From contig JAGQGU010000004.1 in NCBI GenBank assembly GCA_020432165.1, forward strand, positions 1-64,000: a stretch of 64,000 nt of DNA, given 5' to 3'. Under the pieces are notes generated by a model. That model saw nothing but the letters and a program-made list of their open reading frames with translations, was not told where the DNA came from and did not search any database. The position numbers and the translations under genes were made by a program. Positions 24,530 to 34,202 of the stretch are shown here, one piece after another; position 1 is the first letter of the stretch; each line of letters starts with the position of its first letter. Origin of the DNA: Thermomicrobiales bacterium. Lineage in GTDB: Bacteria > Chloroflexota > Chloroflexia > Thermomicrobiales > UBA6265.

Positions 24530-26398
24530 CTATTTCTTGTTGCGTAAGTCTCGGAAGTAGGGACTCTCAGCCGGCGCAAACTCGCTCTTGCGTTCCATCA
24601 GCTGCTGATATCGACCCAGAAGCTCGGCGGTCGCATCCTTATCGTTGGTTTGCCTGGCTGTCGCTATCTCTGCGTTGAGTTGATTCACCAATCGTTGGTA
24701 TTGCTCTCTTTGCATCCGTGTGGCGGCTTGTTCCGTCTCCCGGATGACTTGCCCTCCAAGCGCCTTGGGTCGCGGTCCCAGCGATTCCAGCACCGCTTCC
24801 GCATGATCGGCCAGCGTTTCTGACAGACCCAACACGATCTGCACACCCTGCAATTCGGCTGTTTCCGGACTCTTCAGCACAGCCAGAATCTCGCGGTTTC
24901 TCGGATCGGCGAAATCGTCTGGTTGCAGTTGGTCTAGCACTGCGTAGTTCAACTGATGATGATAGATGAGCAATCCGATGAGGTAATCCTCGGGGGTCAG
25001 TTTCCGCGGGCCTTGCGCGGCTGCCGGTTGAGACTGGGATGAGCGTCTCGTGCTGGATTTGAGCGTGCGTTTTGCTTCGGCGATGGCCGATTCTGGCAAA
25101 TCCAGTTTGCGGGCGAGTATGCGCGCGTAGTGATTCTCGCGGATCGGATCGGGAAGTTGACGCAACAGCGGAAGAACCTGCATCACCGCCTCTGACTTCG
25201 CGCGAGGATCGTTGAGATCAACATTTTTCGTGCTCATATCGATCACGAAATCCATGAACGGAACGGCCTGCTTAACCATGCGTGGCCAGGCAGTTGGATC
25301 CTTGCGCACAAGCTCATCGGGGTCCTTGCCCTCGGCGAGTTGGACAATGCGCACATCGGTCTTCAGGCGGCGTTCAAAGTTGAGTACATTGCTGGCACTA
25401 AGCGTTGGGACAACATCAGCATCGAGATGCTCGGTCATGGTTTGCAGACCGCGCATGGTCGCCATCTGACCAGCGGCATCGCTATCCAGTGCGAGGATAA
25501 TCTCCGGATTGCCTCGTCTGAGTAAGCCTACCTGTGCTTCGGTGAGTGCCGTGCCCATGCTGGCTACCACATTCCTGTAGCCAGCCTCGTGGAGGGCAAT
25601 CGCGTCCATATATCCTTCGACGATCACGACCTGACCGCTCTCGCGAATCGCCTCCTTCGCGAGGTCGAGTCCATAGAGCAGGTGACTCTTGTCGAACACC
25701 TCGGTTTGGGCGGTATTGAGGTACTTCGGCTGGGCATCACCCAGTGCTCGCCCGCCAAAGCCGACTGTGTTGCCATCGTCATCCCGAATCGGGAACATGA
25801 GGCGATTGCGGAAGCGGTCATAGTAGCCACCGTCATCGCGCACGGTGGCCAGGCCGGCTTCAGCGGCGAGTTCGTTGGAGATATTGCGGCTGGCGAGAAA
25901 GTTCAGGAGCGAATCCCAGCCATCCGGCGCAAATCCCAGCTTCCAGGTGCTCACCGATTCCGCACTCACATGACGATCGGCAATCACTTCTCGACCAGCC
26001 GCGCCCTGCGTCGCGTTGAGCAGAATATGGTTGAACCACATCGCAGCAAGATCGTTGACCTCGATCAGACGTTTGCGCTTCTCGTCTTCTTCCGGTGGTC
26101 GAGGTGCGCTGGTCGTGACCTCCACGCCAGCACGTCTACCCAGCTCCTGCAAAGCATCGCGGAAGTCAACCTTCTCCATCTCCATATAGAAGTTGAAAAC
26201 ATCGCCACTCTTGCCACAACCAAAGCAGTGATAACTCTGCGTGTTCGGGAAAACGATGAATGATGGGCTTTTCTCATTATGGAATGGGCAGAGCCCCTTG
26301 AAGCTATTGCCAGTCTTCTTGAGTGACGGCACATACTGCTGAATGAGATCTGTAATCTCCAGTCGATCACGAATCTCGGCAACGACATCGTTCGCCAT
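24530..26398 (-). CDS. dnaG: DNA primase
   Basis: The protein has 622 residues. The N-terminal CHC2 zinc domain has CPFHNEKSPSF and CFGCGKSGDVF (Cys37, His40, Cys58, Cys61). The catalytic core with TOPRIM follows: VIVEGYMDAIALHEAGYRNV and LALDSDAAGQ. The C-terminal region (about 430-600) should bind the DnaB helicase. It synthesises RNA primers for replication. ATG 26398 overlaps the dgt stop (TGATG); GTG 26401 is an alternative. Here it sits between dgt and a hydrolase, not in an rpsU-dnaG-rpoD operon. Confidence 0.96.
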   Translation of the reverse strand: MANDVVAEIRDRLEITDLIQQYVPSLKKTGNSFKGLCPFHNEKSPSFIVFPNTQSYHCFGCGKSGDVFNFYMEMEKVDFRDALQELGRRAGVEVTTSAPRPPEEDEKRKRLIEVNDLAAMWFNHILLNATQGAAGREVIADRHVSAESVSTWKLGFAPDGWDSLLNFLASRNISNELAAEAGLATVRDDGGYYDRFRNRLMFPIRDDDGNTVGFGGRALGDAQPKYLNTAQTEVFDKSHLLYGLDLAKEAIRESGQVVIVEGYMDAIALHEAGYRNVVASMGTALTEAQVGLLRRGNPEIILALDSDAAGQMATMRGLQTMTEHLDADVVPTLSASNVLNFERRLKTDVRIVQLAEGKDPDELVRKDPTAWPRMVKQAVPFMDFVIDMSTKNVDLNDPRAKSEAVMQVLPLLRQLPDPIRENHYARILARKLDLPESAIAEAKRTLKSSTRRSSQSQPAAAQGPRKLTPEDYLIGLLIYHHQLNYAVLDQLQPDDFADPRNREILAVLKSPETAELQGVQIVLGLSETLADHAEAVLESLGPRPKALGGQVIRETEQAATRMQREQYQRLVNQLNAEIATARQTNDKDATAELLGRYQQLMERKSEFAPAESPYFRDLRNKK

Positions 26399-27429
26399 CA
26401 CCGTAACTCCAATGGTGTATGCAGACTTTGGTATAGCTCGATAGCGAAACGATCGGTCATGCTGGCAACATAGTCGGCAACGCGGCGCTCAATCGGCTCA
26501 TCGTGTGGGTTTCGTTGGTACTGTGTGGGCATGTCTTCTGGATGTTTCACAAACCAGGCAAAATGGGTACGCACGATATCCTGTTTCTGCAGTGTTTCGG
26601 GTAGTTCATTGATCGGTTCGTAGACGCGCTCATAGAGAAAGTCTCGCAACACATCGGCAGCCTGGCGAACATCAGCGCTCATATCGATGTGCCCGTCCGG
26701 ATTGATCACGTCCGATGTGAGCACGACATCCGTCACCAGTGTGTTGATACGTTCGCTGTGGCGTCGCCCCAACACGTCCTGAACCTTTGCCGGAATGTCC
26801 GCTTCAGTGACGATGCCAGCACGAATCGCATCATCGAGATCATGATTCATGTAGGCGATACCATCGCTAAGCTTGAGTACTTCGCCTTCCAACGTATCCG
26901 GATTCAGCTTATGCGCATGCATGATGGATGAACGACCCTTGGAGTGGCGAAGAATACCGTTCATAACTGGTTCGGTGAGATTTAGCCCACGTCCGTCGTT
27001 CTCCAGAAACTCCACCACCCGTAGGCTCTGCTCGTTATGCCGAAAACCAGAGAAGACATCTGCCAATGCCCGCTCGCCAGCGTGGCCAAAAGGTGTGTGG
27101 CCGAGATCGTGACCCATGCCGATCGCTTCAATCAGATCTTCGTTGAGCCGAAGTGCACGACCGATTGTGCGCGCAATCTGTGTTACCTCCAGCGTGTGCG
27201 TGAGACGCGTGCGGTAATGATCGCCCTGAGGAGCGATGAAGACCTGGGTTTTATGCATGAGCCGACGGAAGCTCTTGGTGTGGATAATGCGGTCTCGATC
27301 GCGCTGAAACTCCGTCCGTAGTTCACTCGGTTCGTCCGGATGCACACGTGCAGCACCGGCACTACGCGTCGCCCGTGGTGTCAGTGTTTGATCTTCGATC
27401 TGTTCGAGTAGTTCCCGAATCGATTCCAT
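26398..27429 (-). CDS. dgt: Deoxyguanosinetriphosphate triphosphohydrolase-like HD protein
   Basis: The protein has 343 residues with an HD phosphohydrolase domain: RTRLTHTLEVTQIARTIGRA (His78) and GMGHDLGHTPFGHAGE (His107, Asp108). Downstream are GLNLTEPVMNGILRHSKG and LSDGIAYMNHDLDDA, diagnostic of the dGTPase family. It hydrolyses dNTPs to nucleosides and triphosphate, controlling nucleotide pools. It is coupled to dnaG through TGATG, the common dgt-dnaG pairing, and follows pcrA by 10 bp. Confidence 0.93.
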   Translation of the reverse strand: MESIRELLEQIEDQTLTPRATRSAGAARVHPDEPSELRTEFQRDRDRIIHTKSFRRLMHKTQVFIAPQGDHYRTRLTHTLEVTQIARTIGRALRLNEDLIEAIGMGHDLGHTPFGHAGERALADVFSGFRHNEQSLRVVEFLENDGRGLNLTEPVMNGILRHSKGRSSIMHAHKLNPDTLEGEVLKLSDGIAYMNHDLDDAIRAGIVTEADIPAKVQDVLGRRHSERINTLVTDVVLTSDVINPDGHIDMSADVRQAADVLRDFLYERVYEPINELPETLQKQDIVRTHFAWFVKHPEDMPTQYQRNPHDEPIERRVADYVASMTDRFAIELYQSLHTPLELR

Positions 27430-27439
27430 GCAATGTGCC

Positions 27440-29737
27440 TCAGGAGATAATGTCCATATTCGCGAGCGAGGCCATCAAACGTTTGGTGCCGTATTCGGCC
27501 TTCTTGAAAGCCACGGTCACTTCCTTATCATTATCGCGCCTGGCGGTAACCGATGTGACGGTACCTTCACCGAACTTCGGATGGAAGACGACGTTACCTT
27601 CCTGAAAGTCGGGGATCACCGGGAGTACCTTCTTGGGTACCGGTGCATTACCCCAGGGTTGCTGCACGCGACTGGTGAAAGATCCCGGTTCGGTGCGACC
27701 GTACTCGCGTGGTTTTGCGGAGGTGCGATGCGCTTCTCGCGTTACCCGTCGCATTGATTCCGCCGGTATTGGCTCGATGAAGCGACTGATCGTGCCTGCG
27801 CGATACTGTCCGTGGGTCATTCGACTCTGGGCATAGGTGATGTAGAGCAGCTTTTGTGCGCGGGTTATGCCCACGTAAAAGAGCCGACGTTCCTCCTCCA
27901 TGGCCGATTCGTCGAAGGCTTCAGCCTCCACTGCGCGGTAGATTGGGAGGAGACCTTCTTCTGCACCCGCGATGAAAACAGCCGGATATTCCAGCCCCTT
28001 GGCTGAGTGAAGCGTGATCAGGGTGACACTGCCGATGTTGTCGTCCTTGATGGTATCGGCATCGGAGATGAGCGCGACTTGCTCCAGGTAGGCTGGCAAC
28101 GCTTCGGCTGAGGGCACAAGATCATACCGCTCCAGGTCGGTACGGAGCTCTTGCACGTTGGCCCAGCGCTGCAGGTCTTCTTCGGTGCCGGTCTCGAACA
28201 TCTTGCGGACTTCCATGACCTCGACAATCTGATCGAAGATCTCGGCCAACGTGAGCTCGTTTTTCTTTTCGCGCAGAATCGCAAAGGCTGTGCCGATGCG
28301 AGCTGCACCCTTTAAACCTGCACCCGAGAAGTGGGGCAGGGGACCAGTTTCCTGATTGGCGATGGAAGGCACCTGGGTTAGCAACGCATCCAGAAGAGGA
28401 CGTCGCTGCTCAGTGGCCCATTTGGTTGCCGTTTCGAATGCCGCCGGCCCAAAACCCTTACCGATCGGCAGATTATCGATGACGCGGAGCAAGCTGACGG
28501 TATCGGCGGGGTTGTAGAGGACGCGCAGGACAGCCATGATATCGCGCACTTCACGGCGTTCATAAAAGCGCACACCACCCACAATCTGATAGCGGAACTC
28601 GCTGGTGCGAAAGGCTTCTTCCAGCACACGGCTTTGGGCGGTGGTGCGGTACATCACCGCGATCTGCTCGGGCAGGACCTTGTGGGCGCTCACGATGCGC
28701 CGGATCTCGCTCACGATCCACTGCGCCTCATGTTGCTGATCCGCAAGCTCACGCAGCTGAATCATCTCGCCATCGTCGTTGACGGTGGTCATCTTGCGAT
28801 CGATACGATCCTTATTATCGCGAATGACCCGATCGGCAGCCTGCACGATCCGACCGGTGGAGCGATAGTTCTGCTCCAGGTGAATCTCGTTGGCGCTGGG
28901 GTAGTCGTTCTTGAAGTCGAGGATATTGCGGATATCTGCCTGGCGCCAACCATAGATACTCTGATCCGGATCGCCAACCACGAAGAGATTGCCATACATC
29001 TCGGCCAGTGCGCTCACCATCACGTATTGCACACGGTTGGTGTCTTGATATTCGTCCACAAGGATGTAGCGAAACTGCTGCTGGTAGCGCGCCAGTGTAC
29101 CCGGATCCTGATCGAAGAGACGGATCGGGAGACCAAGGAGATCATCGAAATCGACTGCGTTGGCCGCGCGCAGGAGCTTCTCATACTCGGTGTAGACGCG
29201 GGCGACAATCTCGTCGTCATATGACTGCGCCTCGGTGGCGACATCGGTGGGCGTCTGCAGCACGCTCTTGGCCGCCGAGATGCGGCTGAGCATACGACGC
29301 GGTGTGATCTGCTTGGGATCGAGATTCGCGTTCTTGACTGCGGTCTTGGCGAGCTCCATTTGATCGCCATCGTCGTAGATCACGAAGTTTGGTTGCAGTT
29401 GAAGTTGCTCGGCTACGCGACCAGGATTCTGCCGCAGGATGCGCACGCCTAATGAGTGGAAGGTGCCCATCACCAGGCCATCGGTGGCATCCACACCGAT
29501 GAGCTTTTCGATGCGATCACGCATCTCGCGAGCAGCCTTGTTCGTGAACGTGACCGCCAGAATCTGGGATGGATGCACATTCATCTGCTGAATCAGCCAG
29601 GCGATGCGATGGGTGAGTACTCGTGTTTTGCCCGAACCCGGCCCCGCTACGACCAGCACGGGGCCTTCGGTGGTAGTGACGGCACGTTGTTGCTGTTCAT
29701 TCAGACCGGTAAGAAGATCGGTGACCATTTGGGACAT
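27440..29737 (-). CDS. pcrA: ATP-dependent DNA helicase PcrA/UvrD
   Basis: A superfamily 1A helicase of 765 residues. It has a Q motif (GLNEQQQRAV), Walker A AGPGSGKT (31-38), motif Ia VTFTNKAAREMRDR, motif II VDEYQDTN, motif III VVGDPDQSIYGWRQAD, motif V VTLITLHSAKGLEYP and motif VI LFYVGITRAQKLLY. The C-terminal part has the Tudor-like strand VVFHPKFGEGTV that binds RNA polymerase in PcrA. The exact start is uncertain: ATG 29737 and ATG 29728 both lack a strong RBS, and TTG 29803 is also in frame. Confidence 0.95.
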   Translation of the reverse strand: MSQMVTDLLTGLNEQQQRAVTTTEGPVLVVAGPGSGKTRVLTHRIAWLIQQMNVHPSQILAVTFTNKAAREMRDRIEKLIGVDATDGLVMGTFHSLGVRILRQNPGRVAEQLQLQPNFVIYDDGDQMELAKTAVKNANLDPKQITPRRMLSRISAAKSVLQTPTDVATEAQSYDDEIVARVYTEYEKLLRAANAVDFDDLLGLPIRLFDQDPGTLARYQQQFRYILVDEYQDTNRVQYVMVSALAEMYGNLFVVGDPDQSIYGWRQADIRNILDFKNDYPSANEIHLEQNYRSTGRIVQAADRVIRDNKDRIDRKMTTVNDDGEMIQLRELADQQHEAQWIVSEIRRIVSAHKVLPEQIAVMYRTTAQSRVLEEAFRTSEFRYQIVGGVRFYERREVRDIMAVLRVLYNPADTVSLLRVIDNLPIGKGFGPAAFETATKWATEQRRPLLDALLTQVPSIANQETGPLPHFSGAGLKGAARIGTAFAILREKKNELTLAEIFDQIVEVMEVRKMFETGTEEDLQRWANVQELRTDLERYDLVPSAEALPAYLEQVALISDADTIKDDNIGSVTLITLHSAKGLEYPAVFIAGAEEGLLPIYRAVEAEAFDESAMEEERRLFYVGITRAQKLLYITYAQSRMTHGQYRAGTISRFIEPIPAESMRRVTREAHRTSAKPREYGRTEPGSFTSRVQQPWGNAPVPKKVLPVIPDFQEGNVVFHPKFGEGTVTSVTARRDNDKEVTVAFKKAEYGTKRLMASLANMDIIS

Positions 29738-29972
29738 TTTTTGCGGGAGCCTTGGATGAATGCGTAGGATATCTTCCCCTGGAGCAGATGCGGGAGATTC
29801 CAATTGACATCGGAATTGTACCTTATTGGATTCACATTTTTTCTGTCCGGGTTTAATCCCAAAGCGAATTCTGGACCCATTTCATTCTGAATTTTTCGCG
29901 TGGTTGCAGGTAAATCGCATAGTATAGCCACTGCCGGGGTATTCATTTTCGCATGGAAAATGGGTTGAGGCG

Positions 29973-30018
29973 TTGACAGTAGAGAAGGGGGAAGTTAGTA
30001 TGTTGATATATCAACATA
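29973..30018 (+). promoter_or_regulatory. GntR promoter with overlapping perfect 20-bp palindromic operator
   Basis: The promoter is TTGACA (29973-29978), a 17-bp spacer, and TAGTAT (29996-30001). The palindrome TATGTTGATATATCAACATA (29999-30018) overlaps the -10 and the start of transcription. It is 40 bp upstream of the GntR start codon. This is the expected geometry for negative autoregulation by a GntR/UTRA repressor that releases DNA on binding its sugar ligand. The rest of the 320-bp gap (29738-29972) shows no gene. Confidence 0.75.
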
Positions 30019-30057
30019 TGATCTGGACTTGGAGCACGCGTACGAGAGGAGGAGTCA

Positions 30058-30822
30058 ATGGTTGTCAGGCATAATCCCATCCCTCTCTATGAGCAGGTGA
30101 AACGATCGATCAAGGCGCAGATCCTTGATGGGCACTTCCCGGCCGGAGAAATGCTCCCGGCTGAACGTGAGCTTTGTGAGCAGTTTGATGTCTCACGGAT
30201 CACTGTCAAGAGAGCCCTGGACGAGTTGGCCGCAGAGAGAACCGTTGTTCGGTTACAGGGCAAGGGCACCATGGTGGTCAATGCCCCGCTCGAAGACAAT
30301 GCGCCGAGGGTGGAAGGTTTCTCCAAGATGTGTCGGAGGTTGGGTGTTGAATCCAACTCCCATGTGCTTGATATCAAGCAGTTTCCCGCTGATGCCCTGG
30401 TCCGAAAGGCTTTTGGGTTGTCAAGTGATGACAACTCGATGTTTATGGGCTTTCGTCGCCTCCTGAGCATACCTTCCGGGCCCGTGGCGCTCGTAACCTC
30501 GATTGTTCCGTTGGCCTTGGGGTTGCAGATGGTTGAGTTGGGAGTAGAAGGAGCATCGTTCTACGATCTCATCTCCCAATGTACTGGTCATCGTCCCGAG
30601 AGAAGTAGCGAAGTTATTAACCCGATCATCCCGTCACCTGATGTCTGTGAGATTCTGGAAATCAATCCGGCTTCTGCACACTTCCATTCCCGAGTGATCA
30701 CATATCTGGAAACGGGACTTCCCATTGAGGTCAGTTTTGGGGTCTATGTAGCGGACAAGATCCAATGGACTGCAGAACGCTATGAGATACGGGAGGAGGT
30801 AATAGCCGATTCAGGTGGTTAG
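30058..30822 (+). CDS. GntR-family transcriptional regulator, HutC/UTRA subfamily
   Basis: The protein has 254 residues. The N-terminal winged helix (about 5-70) contains IPLYEQVKRSIKAQILDGHF, AERELCEQFDVSRITVKRAL and VRLQGKGTMV. The UTRA effector domain (about 90-240) follows and usually binds a phosphorylated sugar or related metabolite. GAGGAG precedes ATG 30058. As first gene of a long plus-strand block of sugar transport and catabolism genes, with a palindrome over its own promoter, it is the likely local repressor. Confidence 0.92.
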   Translation: MVVRHNPIPLYEQVKRSIKAQILDGHFPAGEMLPAERELCEQFDVSRITVKRALDELAAERTVVRLQGKGTMVVNAPLEDNAPRVEGFSKMCRRLGVESNSHVLDIKQFPADALVRKAFGLSSDDNSMFMGFRRLLSIPSGPVALVTSIVPLALGLQMVELGVEGASFYDLISQCTGHRPERSSEVINPIIPSPDVCEILEINPASAHFHSRVITYLETGLPIEVSFGVYVADKIQWTAERYEIREEVIADSGG

Positions 30823-30862
30823 GGGATGTGCAATTTGCACTTGTTCGAGAAAGGAAGCATCT

Positions 30863-32236
30863 ATGGCGCCGAAAACTGCGTACCGCAGGCACCAACCGTT
30901 CGCCATCTTGGGCATTCTCCTGATGCTGTTCAGCGTTGTCGCCCCCGTGGCGGCGCAGGGGAATAGAAACCCGTCTCGTATCGCAATCGCCAACCAGTCC
31001 GGTTTGGTTAATGCTAATCAGGAGCGAGTGACACTCACATTCCTGAAGATCAACGATCCGCTCGAAGCTCAGGCTTTCGAAGAGATTGTTGCGGCATTCC
31101 AGCAGAGTGAGGGCGGCAAGTGGGCATATGTCGACGTGCAATATGACACACGTCCATATTCCGAGCTCTTTACATCGATTGAGACCGCGGTGGCCACTGG
31201 TGCCCCGGTGGACATCATTCAGGCAGATGGTCCTGATGTGCAGCACTTTGCCTGGAACAACGTGCTCATGGATCTCACCGACTACTTCACTCCAGAAGAG
31301 TTGGCGCTGTGGGACGAGGGCTCGATCATGGAAGGCTCGTTCAACGGGCGATTCTTTGGTCCTCCGGAAGCCCAGTCCTGCCAGTTGCTCTGGTACAACC
31401 AGGAAATGGTGGACGCTGCTGGTCTTGACCTCGGTACCGAGGGATTGACCTATGGCGAGAATGGCACCGGTCTGCCGGTTTGGCAGAAGCTCACCGTTGA
31501 CGAAAATGGCGATGGCAACCCGGAAGTGTACGGATTCCAGAATGCTGGTCCGACCTGGTATGACTACCTGAATGCGATTCCGGCCCGAACCAATGGTGTT
31601 CCGGGGGATCCGACATTCCAGGGTGTCAGCGAGGATGGTCTGACCTTCACAGGATATTTCGATACTGACGAGGCGATTGAGGCTTACGCCTTCGATCAGG
31701 CTCTGATCCGGGACTACAAGGTTCGATCCAGCCAGCCGCCTGACAACGCCCTCTTCTCTGGGTTCTCCGCAATGAACGTATCTCAGGACATGATCCTCGG
31801 TACGTTGCACGATCAGTTCCCGGATTTCCAGATGGGTGCGATGAATCCGCCATACTGGCAGACCCCAATGTGCCACACCGGTAGCTGGCACTACGGCATT
31901 GCATCTAACACCGAGCACTTTGACGAGGCACTTGCCTTCATCAAGTTCGCTGCCAGCGATGAAGGTGCTTCCATCATGTGGAAGTACAAGAATCAGATGC
32001 CTGCAAACGTGAATGTCTTCAACTCACTTGAGGAGTTCCAGACAGAACCCCGCAGTCTGATCAAGGACTTCTTTGACGAATACGGTCAGCCGCGCATCAT
32101 GTCGCCTGCCTATACCGAGTACAACGCGCTCTTCTCTGAGTTCTACGGTGCACTGGTGGCGGGTGGTGATCCTGAACAGTTGGCGCATGATTACGCCGAC
32201 CTGATGGATCAGGCCGCTGAGAAGTATCGAGAGTAG
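30863..32236 (+). CDS. Extracellular solute-binding protein of a carbohydrate ABC transporter (family 1)
   Basis: The protein has 457 residues. The Sec signal is a basic start plus AILGILLMLFSVVAPVAAQG. The mature part follows the sugar-binding pattern: VTLTFLKINDPLEAQAFEEI, VDIIQADGPDVQHFAWNNVL, LLWYNQEMVDAAGLD and a C-terminal FIKFAASDEGA segment. No lipobox Cys is evident, so it may be held by an uncleaved signal or be free. The start is ATG 30863 with AAAGGA upstream; upstream in-frame codons overlap gntR. It is followed by two permeases, but no MsmK-type ATPase gene is in the cluster. Confidence 0.9.
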   Translation: MAPKTAYRRHQPFAILGILLMLFSVVAPVAAQGNRNPSRIAIANQSGLVNANQERVTLTFLKINDPLEAQAFEEIVAAFQQSEGGKWAYVDVQYDTRPYSELFTSIETAVATGAPVDIIQADGPDVQHFAWNNVLMDLTDYFTPEELALWDEGSIMEGSFNGRFFGPPEAQSCQLLWYNQEMVDAAGLDLGTEGLTYGENGTGLPVWQKLTVDENGDGNPEVYGFQNAGPTWYDYLNAIPARTNGVPGDPTFQGVSEDGLTFTGYFDTDEAIEAYAFDQALIRDYKVRSSQPPDNALFSGFSAMNVSQDMILGTLHDQFPDFQMGAMNPPYWQTPMCHTGSWHYGIASNTEHFDEALAFIKFAASDEGASIMWKYKNQMPANVNVFNSLEEFQTEPRSLIKDFFDEYGQPRIMSPAYTEYNALFSEFYGALVAGGDPEQLAHDYADLMDQAAEKYRE

Positions 32237-32249
32237 TTCTGGATCTGAG

Positions 32250-32279
32250 CTGGAGCCGGAGGAACTTCTCCGGCTCCAG
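32250..32279 (+). other. Intercistronic stem-loop between binding-protein and permease genes
   Basis: CTGGAGCCGGAG (32250-32261) and CTCCGGCTCCAG (32268-32279) form a perfect 12-bp stem with a 6-base loop and no T-run. In ABC importer operons such hairpins are known to protect the abundant binding-protein mRNA from 3' decay, so a similar role is inferred. Confidence 0.7.
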
Positions 32280-32287
32280 ATACCAGC

Positions 32288-33217
32288 ATGGGATGGAACA
32301 TGGGCACAATGGCACTACAAACCAAGAAGCGTTCAGGTATCAACTGGTACAAGATGCGCATGCATGGAGCTGCTCTTCTATTCGTGCTGCCTGCGCTGAT
32401 CAATTTCGCTGTGTTCCGGTATTACCCGATGATCTGGGCCTTCCGAGCCAGTCTCTGGGACTACAGCCTGCTGGGGGGATTCCGCAAGTTTGTCGGGTTC
32501 GACAACTATGTTCGCGCGCTCACAGAAGACAAATTCTTTTGGCATAGTCTTCGCGTCACCGCGGTATTCGCCATCGGTTATGTGCCGTTGGTGGTTGTCC
32601 TGGCTCTTCTCCTGGCCGTCTTCGCGAGCCAACCCTATCGTGGTATGGGCCTAATCCGCGGATTTATCTTCGTACCGGTTGTTACTTCCTACATTGTTGT
32701 CTCGATTGTCTGGGGCATGGTTCTGAATAAGGATGTTGGTCTTCTCAACGGATTTCTCAGCACTATCGGATTACCTCGCATGGAGTACCTCACCAGTATC
32801 CGCAACGCCTTGCCCACCCTCATCGGCATCTCCGTATGGAAGGATGTCGGTTACAGCATGATCATTCTTGTCGCCGGATTGCGTGGTATTCCTGAAGACT
32901 ATTACGACGCAGCTCATCTGGATGGTGCCAACGCCTGGCGCCGATTCATCGATGTAACGGTACCCATGCTGCGCCGACATTTGATGTTTGTCACCGTTAT
33001 CTCAACGCTGTTCGCGTTCCAGGTCTTTGTTCCGATCTATCAACTTACCCATGGTGGACCAGCTCGAGCGACAAATGTCGCGGTCTACTACATCTATCAG
33101 CGCGCGTTCAAGTTTGGTGAGATGGGGTATGCCAGTGCACTCTCCGTGATCTTGCTTGTCATTTTGATGGTCGTGAGTCTCGGACAAATGCGGCTCATGC
33201 GTGGAGATGATGTGTGA
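32288..33217 (+). CDS. Carbohydrate ABC transporter permease 1 (MalF/UgpA-type)
   Basis: The protein has 309 residues and six membrane spans. The cytoplasmic EAA loop reads EDYYDAAHLDGANAWRRFID, the contact site for the ATPase. The N-terminal span is GAALLFVLPALINFAVF, typical of MalF/UgpA-like permeases. In-frame starts at 32288, 32300 and 32309 are all possible, since no strong RBS is seen. It overlaps the next permease gene by one base. Confidence 0.9.
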   Translation: MGWNMGTMALQTKKRSGINWYKMRMHGAALLFVLPALINFAVFRYYPMIWAFRASLWDYSLLGGFRKFVGFDNYVRALTEDKFFWHSLRVTAVFAIGYVPLVVVLALLLAVFASQPYRGMGLIRGFIFVPVVTSYIVVSIVWGMVLNKDVGLLNGFLSTIGLPRMEYLTSIRNALPTLIGISVWKDVGYSMIILVAGLRGIPEDYYDAAHLDGANAWRRFIDVTVPMLRRHLMFVTVISTLFAFQVFVPIYQLTHGGPARATNVAVYYIYQRAFKFGEMGYASALSVILLVILMVVSLGQMRLMRGDDV

Positions 33218-34173
33218 TGGAATTACCTGCAACTTCGGATTCCCCTGCATCAACGCAGCCGCAGTTCATTGAGTCGCCGCAGACTCAGAATGACAGGCGT
33301 AAACGTCGTATCCGATCTGTTCTCGGGTTCGTTCTGAGGATCGCGATCTATCTGCTCATCACAATCGTCTTTGTGGCGCCCATGTTCTGGGTTCTGGGGA
33401 ACTCAGTCAGATCATCACAATCGATTTGGGGACACGTCTATCCGGTCAGTGTGCTGACGTTCCTGCCACTTGATCAGTTCTCGATAAAGAACTACATGGA
33501 AGCGCTGGGGCTGACATCTGTCGGCAAGGGTCTGGGACTTGATCTGAGTCGAGCGCTGTTCATCAGCTTTGCCAGCGCCATCACCGTCGTTTGCTTCTCA
33601 CTCGTGAGCAACAGCTGCGCCGCGTATTTCTTTGCGCGCCTCGAGTTCCCGAGAAAGAAGATTCTGCTTGCCTTTGTTTTGGCGACGATGATGATCCCGC
33701 AGCAGGTGGTGATTGTTCCGCTCTTCCTGGTGGTGAACCAATTGGGCATCATCAATACATTCTGGGCATTGGTTGTTCCGTGGTTCGCAAGTCCGTTTAT
33801 CACCTTCGCACTCATACAGTTCTTCTCCGAGGTGCCGAAGGAACTTGACGAAGCCGCCACGCTCGATGGAGCGAATCTCTTCAAGATTCTGGTGAACGTG
33901 GTTATTCCAAATTCGATCCCGGGACTCCTGACCGTTTCCCTCCTGGAATTCCAGTTTGTATGGAACGAATTCTACTGGCCGTTGATTGCGGTAACCGCCA
34001 AGGACCTCATGCCTGTTCAGGTCGCGATCGCTTCCCAATTCACAGAGCGTGATCCGGAATGGGGCCGGGTGTTCGCCGCGATGGTTATTGCGTCGGCACC
34101 GGTAATCATCATCTTCATGTCGCTACAGCGGTTCTATTACCAGTCCGCAGTGACATCGGGTGTCAAAGGCTAG
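33217..34173 (+). CDS. Carbohydrate ABC transporter permease 2 (MalG/UgpE-type)
   Basis: The protein has 318 residues. A 30-residue polar N-terminus precedes six membrane spans. The EAA loop is KELDEAATLDGANLFKILVN, with MalG-like FVAPMFWVLGNSVR and VWNEFYWPLI. ATG 33217 overlaps the upstream stop (TGATG). Together with the binding protein it forms an importer of the CUT1 class, which takes up oligosaccharides, glycerol-phosphate or similar. The ATPase must be supplied from elsewhere, as is common for CUT1 systems. Confidence 0.92.
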   Translation: MELPATSDSPASTQPQFIESPQTQNDRRKRRIRSVLGFVLRIAIYLLITIVFVAPMFWVLGNSVRSSQSIWGHVYPVSVLTFLPLDQFSIKNYMEALGLTSVGKGLGLDLSRALFISFASAITVVCFSLVSNSCAAYFFARLEFPRKKILLAFVLATMMIPQQVVIVPLFLVVNQLGIINTFWALVVPWFASPFITFALIQFFSEVPKELDEAATLDGANLFKILVNVVIPNSIPGLLTVSLLEFQFVWNEFYWPLIAVTAKDLMPVQVAIASQFTERDPEWGRVFAAMVIASAPVIIIFMSLQRFYYQSAVTSGVKG

Positions 34174-34202
34174 AACGCGCACAGATATACAGAGGAGGAG
34201 AC

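Noticed and set aside
30731-31918. 395-codon minus-strand open frame
   Set aside because: It is antisense to the end of gntR and the solute-binding protein, both well supported.
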